Source: Ichthyophonus hoferi (lineage: Eukaryota; Opisthokonta; Ichthyosporea; Ichthyophonida; Ichthyophonidae). From it: DNA of 64,000 bases. The stretch is from positions 1 through 64,000 of the forward strand of contig NAOQ01000262.1 in NCBI GenBank assembly GCA_002751075.1. The letters run 5' to 3'. The number at the start of each line of letters is the position of its first letter. Position 1 is the first letter of the stretch. A program made the translations under genes and the position numbers. Below, one piece after another: positions 52,833-64,000 of this stretch. The notes beneath the pieces are model-generated. The model saw nothing but the letters and a program-made list of their open reading frames with translations. It ran no database searches and was not told the origin of the DNA.

Positions 52833-54187
52833 TAATTTGCTTTCATCACTGAGAAAAGATCATCCTTAGTGCATATTCCCTTATATATTCTACTTTAATT
52901 ACGCAGGCTATCGACATACTTAAAGAACTGCATAGCACAGTCATGGGCAATGTTAAATTGATTTAGCCTTAAATTTTCATTTAGATATCTGTTCGTTTTT
53001 ATGATCTTCTGTCAGAGCCCAGTAAACCTCCATAAAGTAGTTATACCTACTCTATTGTCCATTGCTAAATTATACTTTAGTCCAAATGACTACCATCCCA
53101 GTGATATACCCATGCTCGAATAAAATGATATAAAGGAATTGTTTAATTTTGTTAGTGTATGCTCTTACTGGATATTGTCATGTATTTACTTGGCCTGTAT
53201 GATACTGTCCATAAATACAAAACATCTCCAAATCTGTAATTTGTGTGAACACCAAGAAATAGAAAAAAGGTATAAAGCAATGGCTGAAGCTATTAAATAC
53301 ATAAACATCCTGATGTTTATGAGTCCTTTGTGAATGTATGTATTCACACAGATTTTTAATTGTCTTAAACTATGTGTATATGTTTCCCATTTTACACGTA
53401 TTCATTCATACAAATTTGAGTTAAATGTGCTTACTTAGATTCTTTCATGTATACTACAGCTTAGATACCATTCACACTTGGTTCTGATTACCCTACCACT
53501 ATGGATATAAAGGACCTGTCAAGATGGGCTTTTTGGAGGCTGCTTGGCAACATGTTTTGATGTGACTAGTTTACATGTGTAGCCAAAGGCATTAGACAGA
53601 TAAATCAGCATAATAGTATGTAACTATCTATTTAGGGGCAATAGCTGTAACGCTATGCCACGTTGCCTCCATGTCAGACAAAAACTATAACCAGACAGTA
53701 AATTATATGTTTGATGTTAAATAAATACGGGCATAATGAATCTGGTTGTGAATACATGCGCCTTGAAAACCACCTGGCATATATAGGTTATAAGGCTGCA
53801 AGGCTTTAATGGTTCTGCAATTATATGCAGGCTGCCAAACAAAAAAATCATCTGGTTGCCCCATATTATCTGCTGGGAATGATTGTAGTACGCACATAAT
53901 ATCTCCGTGATGTAGTTGACAAATACTCAATAGACTAAACGACTACAATAGCATGAGAGTCTATCCTATACAATTGGGTGTCAGAACATGCATAAATATT
54001 ACAGGTTTTTGTCCAAGGGAGTTTTCTGGATAATAAATCCTAACTGATAAGGGCAATAGGTACCAACTTCAGTGTGCTCTTGAATGCAAGGGACTTGTAT
54101 GGAATCTTAACTTTAATATTCTAGAAAGATTAACTGGCTTGAGTGGACATGGAGGTGTGGCTCAACTTTACACTCCAATTAAGCAGA
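52833..54187. other. Intergenic region between convergent genes
   Basis: AT-rich sequence between the stops of shugoshin (+) and the OTUD4-like gene (-). Short open frames at 53139-53333 and 53703-53930 are unsupported. I see no gene. Confidence 0.6.
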
Positions 54188-57100
54188 TTAAGATGGTTTA
54201 GGTGGTCCTGGGCGACTTGGTCCTTTCTTTGGTCCTTCAGGGTTGGGATTCTGTTTCGACGGGCATCTTTGAGGTGCCCCTTGTACTCGCGGGGGTCCCT
54301 TTTGGAGCCATACTGAGACAGGTGGGGAAGGTTTTGGTACACTGCCAGCCAAAAGGCCAGTAAGGTCTGGCAAGTTCACAGCACTTACAGTATCTTCTTT
54401 GGTGCTCAATGAAGTATGAAGACACTGAGTAGATGTGATATCTACAGGCTGCTGGTTGATATCAGTAGGGGCCCCTACAACCGTAGTGTCTAAGGTACTA
54501 GTGGTAGGGTGTACAGCCAGTACAATGCCAGTGCTGAGTTTATGTGATCCTGGGCAACTTGGTCCATTCTTTGGTCCTTCAGGGCTGGGATTCTGTTTCG
54601 ATGAGTATCGAGGTGCTCCTCGTACTCGCGGGGGCCCCATTTGGAGCCATGCTGAGACTGGTGGGGAGGGTTTTGGTACACTGCCAGCCAATAGGCCAGT
54701 AGGGTCTGGTAAGTTCACGGCACTTGCCGTATCTTCTTTAGTGTTCGATGAAGTGTGAAGACACTGAGTAGATAAGGTATCTACAGGCTGCTGGTTGATA
54801 TCGATAGGGGCCCTCACTACCGTAGTGTAAAAGGTACTACCGGTAGGGTTTACGGCCGGTAGAATGTCAGTGCTGAGTTTAAGTGGAGACACAGCCCCAT
54901 GAGCAGTATGCCCTGAGCCCGTAGATAGTATTTGGTTGTGTATATTCCCTCCTTCACAAGAGTTGCTGTTACGCTGTTCGTCCACTTCTTTGTTGGTATT
55001 TGACTGTACCTCAAATGCATTTGCTTTATGAACTGATTCTGCGGAAGGGAGATGCTGTGCCTGGTTGACAGAAGAAATCACTAAGGAGTTTTGGGCAAGT
55101 ATTGCACTAGTCTGGCTTGTAGTCACTTCACATAGTGGTTGCAGGGGAGGAGAGACCACAGGTTGTGACTGCTTGGGTTCAGCTAGTACAGTGTTCCAAT
55201 CTTTAGCTTTACTCCAAGAGCTGGTGGACGGCATAGTGGGTTTTGGCAAAGCCGTAGCCATTGCGCCATTATTGGCTAAAGTTTGAATGGAAATGGGTGT
55301 TGCAGTACCATCAGACAGGGACTGTAGCATGATAGGTCGGATTAGGCTCGCTTAAAACAACCAATATGTCACAATCTAGTAATGCACAGATAATACATAC
55401 GAATATTTCTTATATATGCAATCAAGACAAATGCGATGTTTTCGAGAAAGATGGACTAGGAAAAACCAAACAGAATAAAGGAAGTGGGAAAATATGGTTG
55501 GTAGCAACATACCGGAAAGGATGGTTTGACTATAGATGGCTTGGGCATCCTGGGAGGTGGCTTTTCCGGAATAAACGCATGGATAGTGAGGAGAGGTAGA
55601 TAAAGAGAATTAGAATAAACCATATTTGCTGCCCATGCCTGGCATACCAGCACATTGACTCTACATATCTTTAATATTCTCTACCCCAGACTTCCTATAT
55701 CCCCTAAACCTGTACAAATAGTGTTGCTTTTTCGTTTTAGCCCACAAAAGGTTATCTACAGCCATCTTTTTCATTGGCTCCTACTCAGATCCATCATCAT
55801 CGGTTCATCCCTAAGAATGTATACATCACATACTCTGCATGGTGGTGCTATGTATCTACCTTGGTCGGCCTTGCGGTCTGCGAGCCCTTCTTTGATCTCT
55901 TTTTCTGCTTCTTGAAGCCTTGGGTGTCATCTGTTAGGTCTTGATCTTTCTGCATGGCCAAGACCAGTCAGGGAGTACATTCACCCATTGAGGATATATA
56001 TTATAGAGAGAAATGAAAAGAACTATATGATAAGGTTAGACTGACAACTGTAAGATACCTTCTATCAGTGAAAGACCTGCTTTTACCCAGCTCTACCAGC
56101 AGTCACCTACCATGATCTCCCATGCCCCCCTACTCCCTTAGAACTACTTGTACATAGACTAGCAGTGTGTACTAATAGGGTTGATGGCCTGTATTGATTG
56201 ATATTTACAACAAAACTCTTTTCCGGCACACCACGCACATCCACAAATATAAAGAAATATGATAAAAGTTATTGCAATAGAGGCCCCATCTTCCATAGGG
56301 GAGTGGCCAGGTAGATACAGACCCTGTAGCAGCCACTTAGGTGCATGTAGTGCGGGCTAGCCTCGCCATCTGCACACCTACTGGTTAGTGCCTCCCATTA
56401 TTCACCTCCAGGGCAAGAGGGGCTTATCACCCGACCACCTACCTTCATTGATCTCCCCAGATAACTGTAAGGCCATTGTCTGATCCAAGAGAGCCTGTTC
56501 TGATGGCCCAGCCACCTGGTCAGCAAGGGGGAGAGTTACTCCTCAGCCCGTTTACTACAGGCCACATACCACACGTCTGGGTTTCAAAGGCCCTAGTCTC
56601 AGTGCTGTAGAACTCATGATGGTCTCCAGAGCCGTCCAGACCTACTGCCCGTCGCAACATATCAAGCACCAAAGCTGGGGCAGAATGTGGGTGACGTCAG
56701 CATTTTCACTACTAATTTAAACCATGCTCACTTTTCATGGAGTTCTGCTGCAACTTACCCTGACATAATACCGCAGCCTGTAACGAGGGTAGAGGGTAGA
56801 GAGAGTCGTAGTGGTTGCCACAGGTATAGCTCAGGTGTATCTTGGTGGGGTGGCCGTGTTGTGTGGCTGGAGATGGCTGGCTGTTTACTCGATAGACTAC
56901 GAAGTCACACCTGTTATTGGTGGGTGAGTGTATTTCTTTACAATACTCCTCACTTGGAAAACAAATTGAGAAGAAAAAGGGAAGATTTGAGCATATTATG
57001 AAGGATACAGATATCTAGAGATAAAAAAAAAAATAACAAACAGGTAAAGGAGACATATAGTCGGAGACAAGTAAGAAGGGTACTATAAGGTAGCTGTCAA

Positions 57101-57718
57101 TACGTATGGGTGATGAATACAAGATAGCAAACCAACCTGCAAAGGCCTTTGTCACCCTACCAGCAGTTGGATGCATAATGTAACAAAATATCATAGGATA
57201 TAGCGGTAAACGCAACTCGAAAAGACTCAGGGACCACTTGCTCAAGGTCACATAAAAAGGCACATAAACATATTGCAACATTACAACACAAACACGCACA
57301 TAACTCTCAACCCCCTCCATAGACAGCCATCTATGGTAAAGCTTAGTCACCCACTTATACATCCTGGCCATAGCCTCCATTTCCAGCTGGGTGCCCCAGG
57401 TGGTTGACTTGGCTAATTCATGCAGATAATGATCAAGAGGCAAGGTCAGAAAGGGCTCAAATTCCTGCTTGTGATTAGCCATAAAGTGAAGGCACTCCTG
57501 ACGCACCCTCCGATGTTCGTATTGACGGCCAAAGAGCTGCAAGGGATCCAGTTAGGCTACTTCAGCCTCCCCTACAGGCTATCAATCCCTCCCCTACCAA
57601 CCTGGTCAGCCACAGCGCGGAACAAGCAGGACCCATCCTTGGCTATAGTCTTGCGGTAGAAACCCAGGGTGACTAGGTGTGCGTCCAGAGACTCAACCTC
57701 TCCCTCTTCTCCTTCCAT
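54188..57718 (-). CDS. OTUD4-like OTU-domain deubiquitinase with duplicated low-complexity C-terminus
   Basis: Minus-strand exons: 57718-57602, 57536-57355, 56910-56759, 56674-56570, 56538-56443, 55945-55860, 55560-55513 and a long last exon to 54188. The first seven join in phase; the junction into the last exon (acceptor near 55342-55348) is not settled. The OTU fold starts near residue 20 with YRKTIAKDGSCLFRAVADQ, which holds the catalytic Asp and Cys. The exon-3 block HLSYTCGNHYDSLYPLPS supplies the catalytic His. Blocks such as RRVRQECLHFMANHKQEFEP, WGTQLEMEAMARMYK and AVLCQALVLDMLRRAV match the OTUD4 subfamily better than OTUB or OTUD6. A lysine-rich stretch (KKQKKRSKKGS) follows. The last about 390 residues are Pro/Ser/Thr-rich and hold a tandem duplication, listed separately. 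It probably removes ubiquitin chains from substrates; linkage preference cannot be told. The start ATG is 278 bp from the divergent SMARCD ATG. Confidence 0.85.
54190..54885 (-). repeat. Coding tandem duplication of about 115-120 residues
   Basis: The last exon of the OTUD4-like gene encodes two consecutive units of about 350 bp (roughly 54885-54535 and 54534-54190). Both begin KLST and share DINQQPVD, STQCLHTS, SAVNLPD, 'TGLLAGSVPKPSPPVS' and a GPPRVxGAP block, ending in Pro/Gly/Lys-rich sequence. The units differ by many substitutions, so the duplication is not recent. Confidence 0.9.
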
Positions 57719-57996
57719 GCTTAAGTTGGTTACAACACACCACTAAACAACGGGTCTTCTTATAATATAATATAATATAATATAATATAATATAATATAA
57801 TATAAAGCAATGCAATATAGTATAATACAATCTAGTATATATCTATATATAATATAGCTTCTCACAGGAATTAACGATCGGCCCGCCAAAATCAGCCGCA
57901 ACATAAATTATTATCTTACCTATCTGCAGCTATATATTTTATTACTATTAGTTACACACCTATACCATATATATTATATATGCCATATTCTCCACA
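57719..57996. promoter_or_regulatory. Bidirectional promoter interval between OTUD4-like and SMARCD
   Basis: Only 278 bp separate two divergent start codons. The interval is very AT-rich, holds a TATAA-type pentanucleotide array, and contains a short GC block near 57868-57900 (gatcggcccgcc). It probably carries both core promoters; individual sites are not resolved. Confidence 0.6.
57760..57805. repeat. (TATAA)n pentanucleotide microsatellite
   Basis: About nine copies of the five-base unit ataat/tataa in the shared promoter of two divergent genes. Confidence 0.95.
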
Positions 57997-60929
57997 ATGA
58001 CCAGCTTACCTTCCACGGGCTCTCCCCACCCTGGCTCTACCATTACAGCCTTTGCAGCTAGGAAGCGAAGGGCAGATTCAGAGTCACTGACTACAGGGTA
58101 GGCCCGGTGTCTTAGGCCCCTCTTCTAGCTTACCACTTTCCCCTCCACTAACTATCACCTGCTAACTCTTGTCTTAAACTTTTTCCTGTCCAAATATAAC
58201 ATTAGCAGAAGGAGCAGGGTGTCTATTGTTACCTAGAGGGTGGGCAAATACTGACATGTAGCACTGGGGTGTACAGACGAAAGAAAAAAAAGGCGCTTGA
58301 TAAGCATCTGCCGCAACAGGTATATTATTTATGAGTGTGGGGGTAGGGTTATATGGTTACGGTCTTGGAGAAGAGGGTTTGGTAACCAGGACTCCATGGG
58401 AGTAGATTAAAGCCTATGTGCCTGAGAGTGCCTTGTTCAATGAACTGACGGCCCTAGAGAAAAGGATTGATGCCACCTTGATGAGAAAGAGAGTGGAAGT
58501 ACATGCCGCTTTGAAGCAGCCTGCCAAGGTAATAGTTGGCTATGGTCCTACAGGAAACAGCGGGAACAGAGTTTACACACTAAAAATAGCATTCATTTTC
58601 TTACTCGTATGATCATATATCATAAATTATCTCCTATACGTCAAAGAACACATTATTTTCATAATGTCTTTACGTGTCAGCCAGAAGACCCCACCTCCCC
58701 TAGCACAGTTCATACAGGACACTCATATCTATCCCTTCGTTCAGAGCACACGTACGGTTAGGATATTTTTGACCAGTAAGGAAACTACTGCTGACGTTAC
58801 TGACGATCCTGGTTGGTTACTAAGAGTTGAGGGCCGTCTATTAGATGAGGTATGTAGGCCCGGCTTGTATCTATAGGGGAGGTGGTGGCCGCTCATACTC
58901 ACTGGGGATGGATAGGCGGTGTTTTCTAGCAAAGCCAGACGGCGCTTCTCGTCTTTTTTCAGCAAGATCTTCTTGGAATTCCAGGGGCCACAGGGGGAAA
59001 AGGATATTATTGTGGAGGTAATGCCTAGCTACTTATAGCATAATTGCAAACTGACCTATGCTTAGGTTAATATCTGATTCTGGGGATGGTGTAGTGGGAG
59101 AAGCCTGTCGAAGGAGGTGATGTTGATGGTTTTGAAGTGAAAAGGGCTGGCCCCAGACCCACCAAGGTAGGAGGCTGCTACAGCCTTCTCTCTCTTTATC
59201 CACATCTTGATATATATTCCTCTCCTTATACCCTTGCCTCCTCCCCTCTCCAGTGCCGTATCTTCCTTGCCCCAGACAGTCAGCCTACAGTCTACCAGTT
59301 GGCACCGAGTCTGGCCCAGCTACTGGGAGGAGGTCCCCAGCCACGCCATGCTGTGATCCAATCCCTGTGGGCCTACATTAAGGTACTGCCCTTAGAGTAT
59401 AGTAGATTGGGTTCATATCATCACAGGTAATAACGGGTGATGGGGTACAGGCCAATCAACTACAAGATAAGGATGACAAGACATTGATCAACTGCAACCA
59501 AGCCCTACAGGAGGTGGGTAAAGGTTACATGCTTATAAACTAATGGGCAACCAATGCATATTAATTAACCAATCGGAATGGCCAGGTGTTTGGCTGTACA
59601 GCCATGCCCTTCCACACCCTTCCCGACCGTCTGGGTCCTCTTCTATTGCCGCTTCCACCCCTGGAGTTGACTTGTGCGTTGGGGTAGGTCCTCCTTGCAA
59701 GCATATATATGATGGTTATAATCGAGACGCCGTTTGACTAGAAGACACTCACATACATGCACTCACGTACCCCCACATGCATACATACACATATATACAT
59801 ATACACACATTTGTAAATATATTAGTAGGTATGACGCCATAGTGAAGCACCAGCAGGCAGCCTAGTCCAATAAAGATATTTATACTCACCAATCCCAATG
59901 CATGCATAAATATATAATTACCCCGGTATCAAGCTCTATATAGTCCAATATGGGAAGTATGCTTTAAAGGGATCCCATTGGGTCACTGATGAGGAGGCCT
60001 CCAGGGACGAGAGTTTGTGCTATGATGTAGATGTGGAAATAGACGATGTTTCAGCCCGCCAGCAGCTCCAAACCTTCATGCTACAGCCCCAGGACCTTAA
60101 GGACCTGCAGGAGGCTGACAACCAGGTACAGTCTGCCAGATGATGCATGGCCACTATAAAGCATATGGTATACTTATGGTGTTGGGTTAAAATGCCTCAT
60201 ATCATCTTCCAGGGTAGTAATAGATGCAATATATGTTGATTATTAGAGCTCTCCCAAGAGATAGCCTCTTGTTTTTATTGCAGTATATGTTTGGCTCTGG
60301 AATACAAGAGATCGTTAATGCCAATGGGTAGTTTTGATCCTCTATGCTCCCACCTCTCTTATTTGTGCATGGGAAGATTGAAGACAAAGAGGGGGCCTTA
60401 TGGGTGACTGGTGCTTAAAGGCCATTGCTAAAACTATAAAACTATAGCATGTTTAAGTCATATATAGGTATCATAGTTGTTGAAGCTAACCCGGATCTTT
60501 TGTTCAGATTCTTCTGTTGTTAAGGAAAATTGACAGTCATGCACACAAGTATGAATTTATGAAGCAATTTACCGATGACCCTGTAGCCTTTATCCACAAG
60601 TGGATTGGTTCACAGCACAGCGACCTGCAGGTTAGTATTAGGGATAGAGATATGTAACTCATTAAAGGGCCAAGAGCTGATTGATATGTTGGCTGTGCAG
60701 GTGATGCAGGACGGGCCTGGCAATGTGGAAGAGCAACGACGTGCTGACTACTATCAGAAGGCATGGGTGGAGGAGGCCAGCTGGAAGTACCTGGCTGACA
60801 AGGTAGGCATGTGTCTGTGGAAGAAGGTGGGGGTTCTAGATCTCATATTAACCGGGCGATGGGGCATTGTAGACACTACAGCAGCGCATTGAGCTGGAAC
60901 GTCAGCTACAGTTACTCAAGAGCACTTAG
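57997..60929 (+). CDS. SMARCD: SWI/SNF chromatin-remodelling subunit SMARCD/BAF60 (Snf12/Rsc6 family)
   Basis: Thirteen exons, all in phase: 57997-58097, 58277-58319, 58406-58528, 58745-58849, 58967-59017, 59095-59166, 59254-59382, 59451-59513, 59586-59673, 59944-60125, 60508-60630, 60701-60802 and 60873-60929. This gives about 412 residues, shorter than the roughly 515 of human SMARCD1 because the N-terminus is short. Blocks shared with the family: KALDKHLPQQIKAYVPES, LMRKRVEVHAALKQP, LLRVEGRLLDE, GFEVKRAG, a SWIB/MDM2-like domain at about 165-260 (VYQLAPSLAQLLG, AVIQSLWAYIKANQLQD, MPFHTLPDRLGPLL), CYDVDVEIDD, FMKQFTDDPVAFIHKWI and NVEEQRRADYYQKAWVEEA. It acts in the nucleus, linking the ATP-dependent remodeller to transcription factors. 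Exon 9 is ended at gtgcgt because it restores phase into exon 10, although a gtaggt donor lies 10 bases further. Confidence 0.95.
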
Positions 60930-63900
60930 GAGGCCATGTGGAAGTTCAAGAATCCCCATGAGTTGTTTGTGTGCTGGAGCAAGAAATGTGTAAAAAAAAT
61001 ACACTTTGAATAGCAAGTGATAGATAATAATGTTCACTTTGCCGTGGCTTGTTTGTCCCAGACATTGCTAGCGGGCCGCTTCTGTCAGTTAATCTTTATG
61101 ACAATGTAAATTCTCATAGCAATTTTTAGAAGAGTTCAGTTTTTACAATTGGCATAGATACCATAACGAAGACGGACTGCCTATGCAGCCATGCAGGGTG
61201 GTTTTTGGTTCTCTGGCACCCTTGCACACCTTGCTTACTTAACAACACCATGCGCTATCTTGAGGGGTATAGTTGGAAATTGTGGCATTTCCTTTTCTTT
61301 ATTAATACTATCATGCTGAGCATATATGCTGGCTGAGGGCAGCACCATCTATGAAAGGTCCCATATCGGAAATATATAAAGCGATATCGTTTTTCAACTT
61401 GGGACCTTTGATTGGTGTGCACGTCTTACTGTTTTATTGTTGGGCCATACACCCCCCCATGTATAGGAATCACCATTGTAATATCTTGGAGTGACTGGAT
61501 AATTCCTTTCTGTACTATCATTTTCATGAAAATTGGCTATTTCAATTAGCAGTGGCAGGTAAAGCACATATTTTGAGTCGCATAGCATATACAAACTCGT
61601 TATAATTGGCTGGTAGTGATGACACCCACATCATCTATTGCCAAAAGAGCTTTCTCCATAAAGACCATGTTAGGTATATTCTAATATGCTATAATTTTCA
61701 CATAGTACTCGGTATGACCATGCCAATCAAGGCTGTGTGCACTGACATAGCAATTGTATACTACATAATTAAATCAATAACTCTTATAGTTTCTGAGTAA
61801 TAATGAACTACTTTTGTTTCCTGTTAACCTCCAGTCTGGCTAGAAGGGCCAGGCTGACAGAGGGTAGAAAAGCCTATTGCTATTTGTCCCTTGGTACCAC
61901 AAGGCCTCAGAGAGTAGGTAAGGAAACCAGTACTGGAATCACTAATGTTGAAAGCATCTTACTAAGATTATTATCTTATCTTCCACTGGTCATAAGACCT
62001 AATTTACGTTTGACAATATCTCCAAAGCTCCCCACATCTATGGTGTTACTTAGCATTGTTGTTGCCATCAACAAATCAATAGGGAATTGCCTGTCCTATG
62101 GTTAGTGACCTATCTTCAATCCTATAAGGTTCCATGTTGGATGGTCTTATTGTATCTCTTCCAGACATTTTTGTTTCTTCAGCTCTTCAATGCCCTAACG
62201 TTATGTTTTGTCCATTTTCTTCAGAAATTACAATAGCCTATGATATCCTTTTGGCTTTATGTCATGATGTTCATGATATTCAAATTACTTATATCTATGA
62301 ATATCTCATGCTATTGCCCTGTAATAATACTTTCAATATTAATATTATATAAAGGAGTGTATTGGGACAAAATTGAAAACATTTATTAAGGTCCTCATTG
62401 ATTGTATAAAGTGCTAAATAGCCACTGCTGTATTTCCGTTCCTAGCCACTCTAACTACTATTTATATATTAAAACGTCTCTATTCCTTTATATCTTATGA
62501 TTTTAACCCATTGGAGGTCTCATGAGGGCCAACTATCACTAATACTATTTCATACTTCTTTATTTAATCTTCTATTTGGACTTGATTATGGTTTTCACAT
62601 GCATTTCATGTGTGTTCTCTGACTAGAGCATTTCTGCCAAATAGACTATTGGTTTATCCAATAATAGAGAATAATATAGGTGTACATAATTGTAATGATA
62701 TATAAACCCGGTAACAGCAATATACCTACCTAAGATGGTTAGATGAATTAGAGTGTGGTTTTCTTTATTATACTTTAATGTCTTACCCTATTTGTAAGCC
62801 ATTTGGTTGCAAATAAAATATAACCATAATGCTCTCTCTAATTCCCAATGGAAGCTTTATTTTTTTCAATCTGTAACATAATTAAAAATAATATGCATAG
62901 TAGATTCACCCAGAACTGGAAGTCTACCGAATATGTGTTAGCATGATTACAGGTATGATCATTGTGTAATAAGCATTGTTTTGGTCAAGTCTTTATAAGA
63001 CACGTACCTCAGAGTAAATGCCCTATGTAATAGTTATGTGTTGTGCAATCATTATATGATAAGATATCCATGTCAGGTTGTAAAACTGATTATGCTTAGG
63101 CAATAAATAAACTACTTGGATACGGTCAATAGGTCTGTTTTTATTTGAATCAGTACTGATATTGTCAGGCTCTTTTATCTGAATCCGTTGGCATACGTCA
63201 GTTACGATAGCAGATGGGAGGTTCTTACTGAACACTGAAATGTCAAAACCTCTATAACTCTTAAAAGTTGCAACTCAGTTTTACATTAGGATGATGCTTT
63301 CCTAGTCTGAACTGAACTCCATCGATATCCTCGTTCCAACCATTTCCTTTGACTGATTTCCTTTTGAAACTGTTGTGTTGACTAATATTCTCTTGTAACC
63401 AGCAGGTTGCTTAATGCAAGTTCCTTTTTCTAACAAGGTTGTAGTCTTTCAAGAAATGCACTTTATTTTATTTTTATTTAAATTAGGTTATAAAGGGTTA
63501 TTGCAGACTAAGTGTTTGCAACTTATTTATATACTTTAAGAAAGAACTAGTATTGGTTAGACCAATCTTCCTTGTTACTTACTTCTATCAATTACACAAG
63601 CAAAAGTGTGATTCTAGTTTACCTGCTCAATATAAACAGTAGTTTGGCATTGGACTTCTTAATTCAAAAGTAAATTCAAAAAGCCAACCAATTCCCAATC
63701 TAATGATGATCACTAAACCCAGGTATATCCCCTAATCTGTGGTATGTGACTTAGAGCAGGTTACTTCCATAAACTACTAGCAACCACAACTTAACTTGGA
63801 TTAAATTACGGTCATTAAAATTCAGGAAATTTTGTATAATAATTACATGTTATAAGATCTTAATGAATTCAGTTTCTACTAACCAACACGGCTATGATCA

Positions 63901-64000
63901 CTGTGGTATACCTCTGAATTTATCACATTGACATAGACAGCCAGATGCATGTACTAAATATACTAAACCCAAATTGAAAAGTACATTACTGTGTAAAACC
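60930..64000. other. AT-rich flank downstream of SMARCD
   Basis: No gene is recognised to the end of the window. Open frames at 61803-62105 (100 residues) and 62134-62352 have no clear domain or splice context. The composition resembles the other gene-poor AT-rich blocks, so repeats are likely but unidentified. Confidence 0.55.

Noticed and set aside
61803-62352. Two adjacent frames (100 and 72 residues) as a gene
   Set aside because: No conserved motif, and hydrophobic composition typical of AT-rich noncoding sequence.
1-64000. Functional cluster of chromatin and RNA genes
   Set aside because: The genes are unrelated housekeeping classes in mixed orientations, and gene order alone does not support co-regulation.

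Overview
The window looks like nuclear DNA of a eukaryote with many short spliceosomal introns. I could rebuild eight protein-coding genes by joining exons at GT-AG sites with consistent reading phase. One gene encodes a DUF2433-type protein, a family I know mainly from fungi. Another encodes an Integrator INTS12-like PHD protein, which most well-studied (Dikarya) fungi lack. Together with long AT-rich intergenic stretches and abundant microsatellites, this suggests an early-diverging fungus with a large genome, or a close relative. That placement is inference.

Layout: a 5'-truncated PPR protein (+, 240-5791); an unrecognised low-complexity protein with a 23-residue tandem repeat (-, 7615-12439); a long quiet interval; a DUF2433 phosphoesterase-like protein ending in a CCCH zinc finger (+, 16194-22459); a scaffold gap of 608 N flanked by a 93-bp identical duplicate; INTS12-like (-, 24574-30377); CNOT9/RCD1 of the CCR4-NOT complex (-, 33854-38351); a roughly 10-kb AT-rich desert with a probable Ty3/gypsy-type fossil; shugoshin (+, 48276-52832); an OTUD4-like OTU deubiquitinase (-, 54188-57718); and, 278 bp away in divergent orientation, the SWI/SNF subunit SMARCD/BAF60/Snf12 (+, 57997-60929). 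The rest, to 64000, is AT-rich with no gene I can support.

The genes do not form an operon or an obvious pathway. Several act in chromatin, transcription or RNA metabolism (SMARCD, INTS12, CNOT9, PPR, CCCH), but those are common housekeeping classes. Three neighbouring pairs converge (PPR and the unknown gene; DUF2433 and INTS12; shugoshin and OTUD4-like). The OTUD4-like/SMARCD pair shares a compact bidirectional promoter. Exon coordinates come from hand reading; for five genes every junction is in phase, which is strong internal support. No tRNA, rRNA or CRISPR array was recognised.
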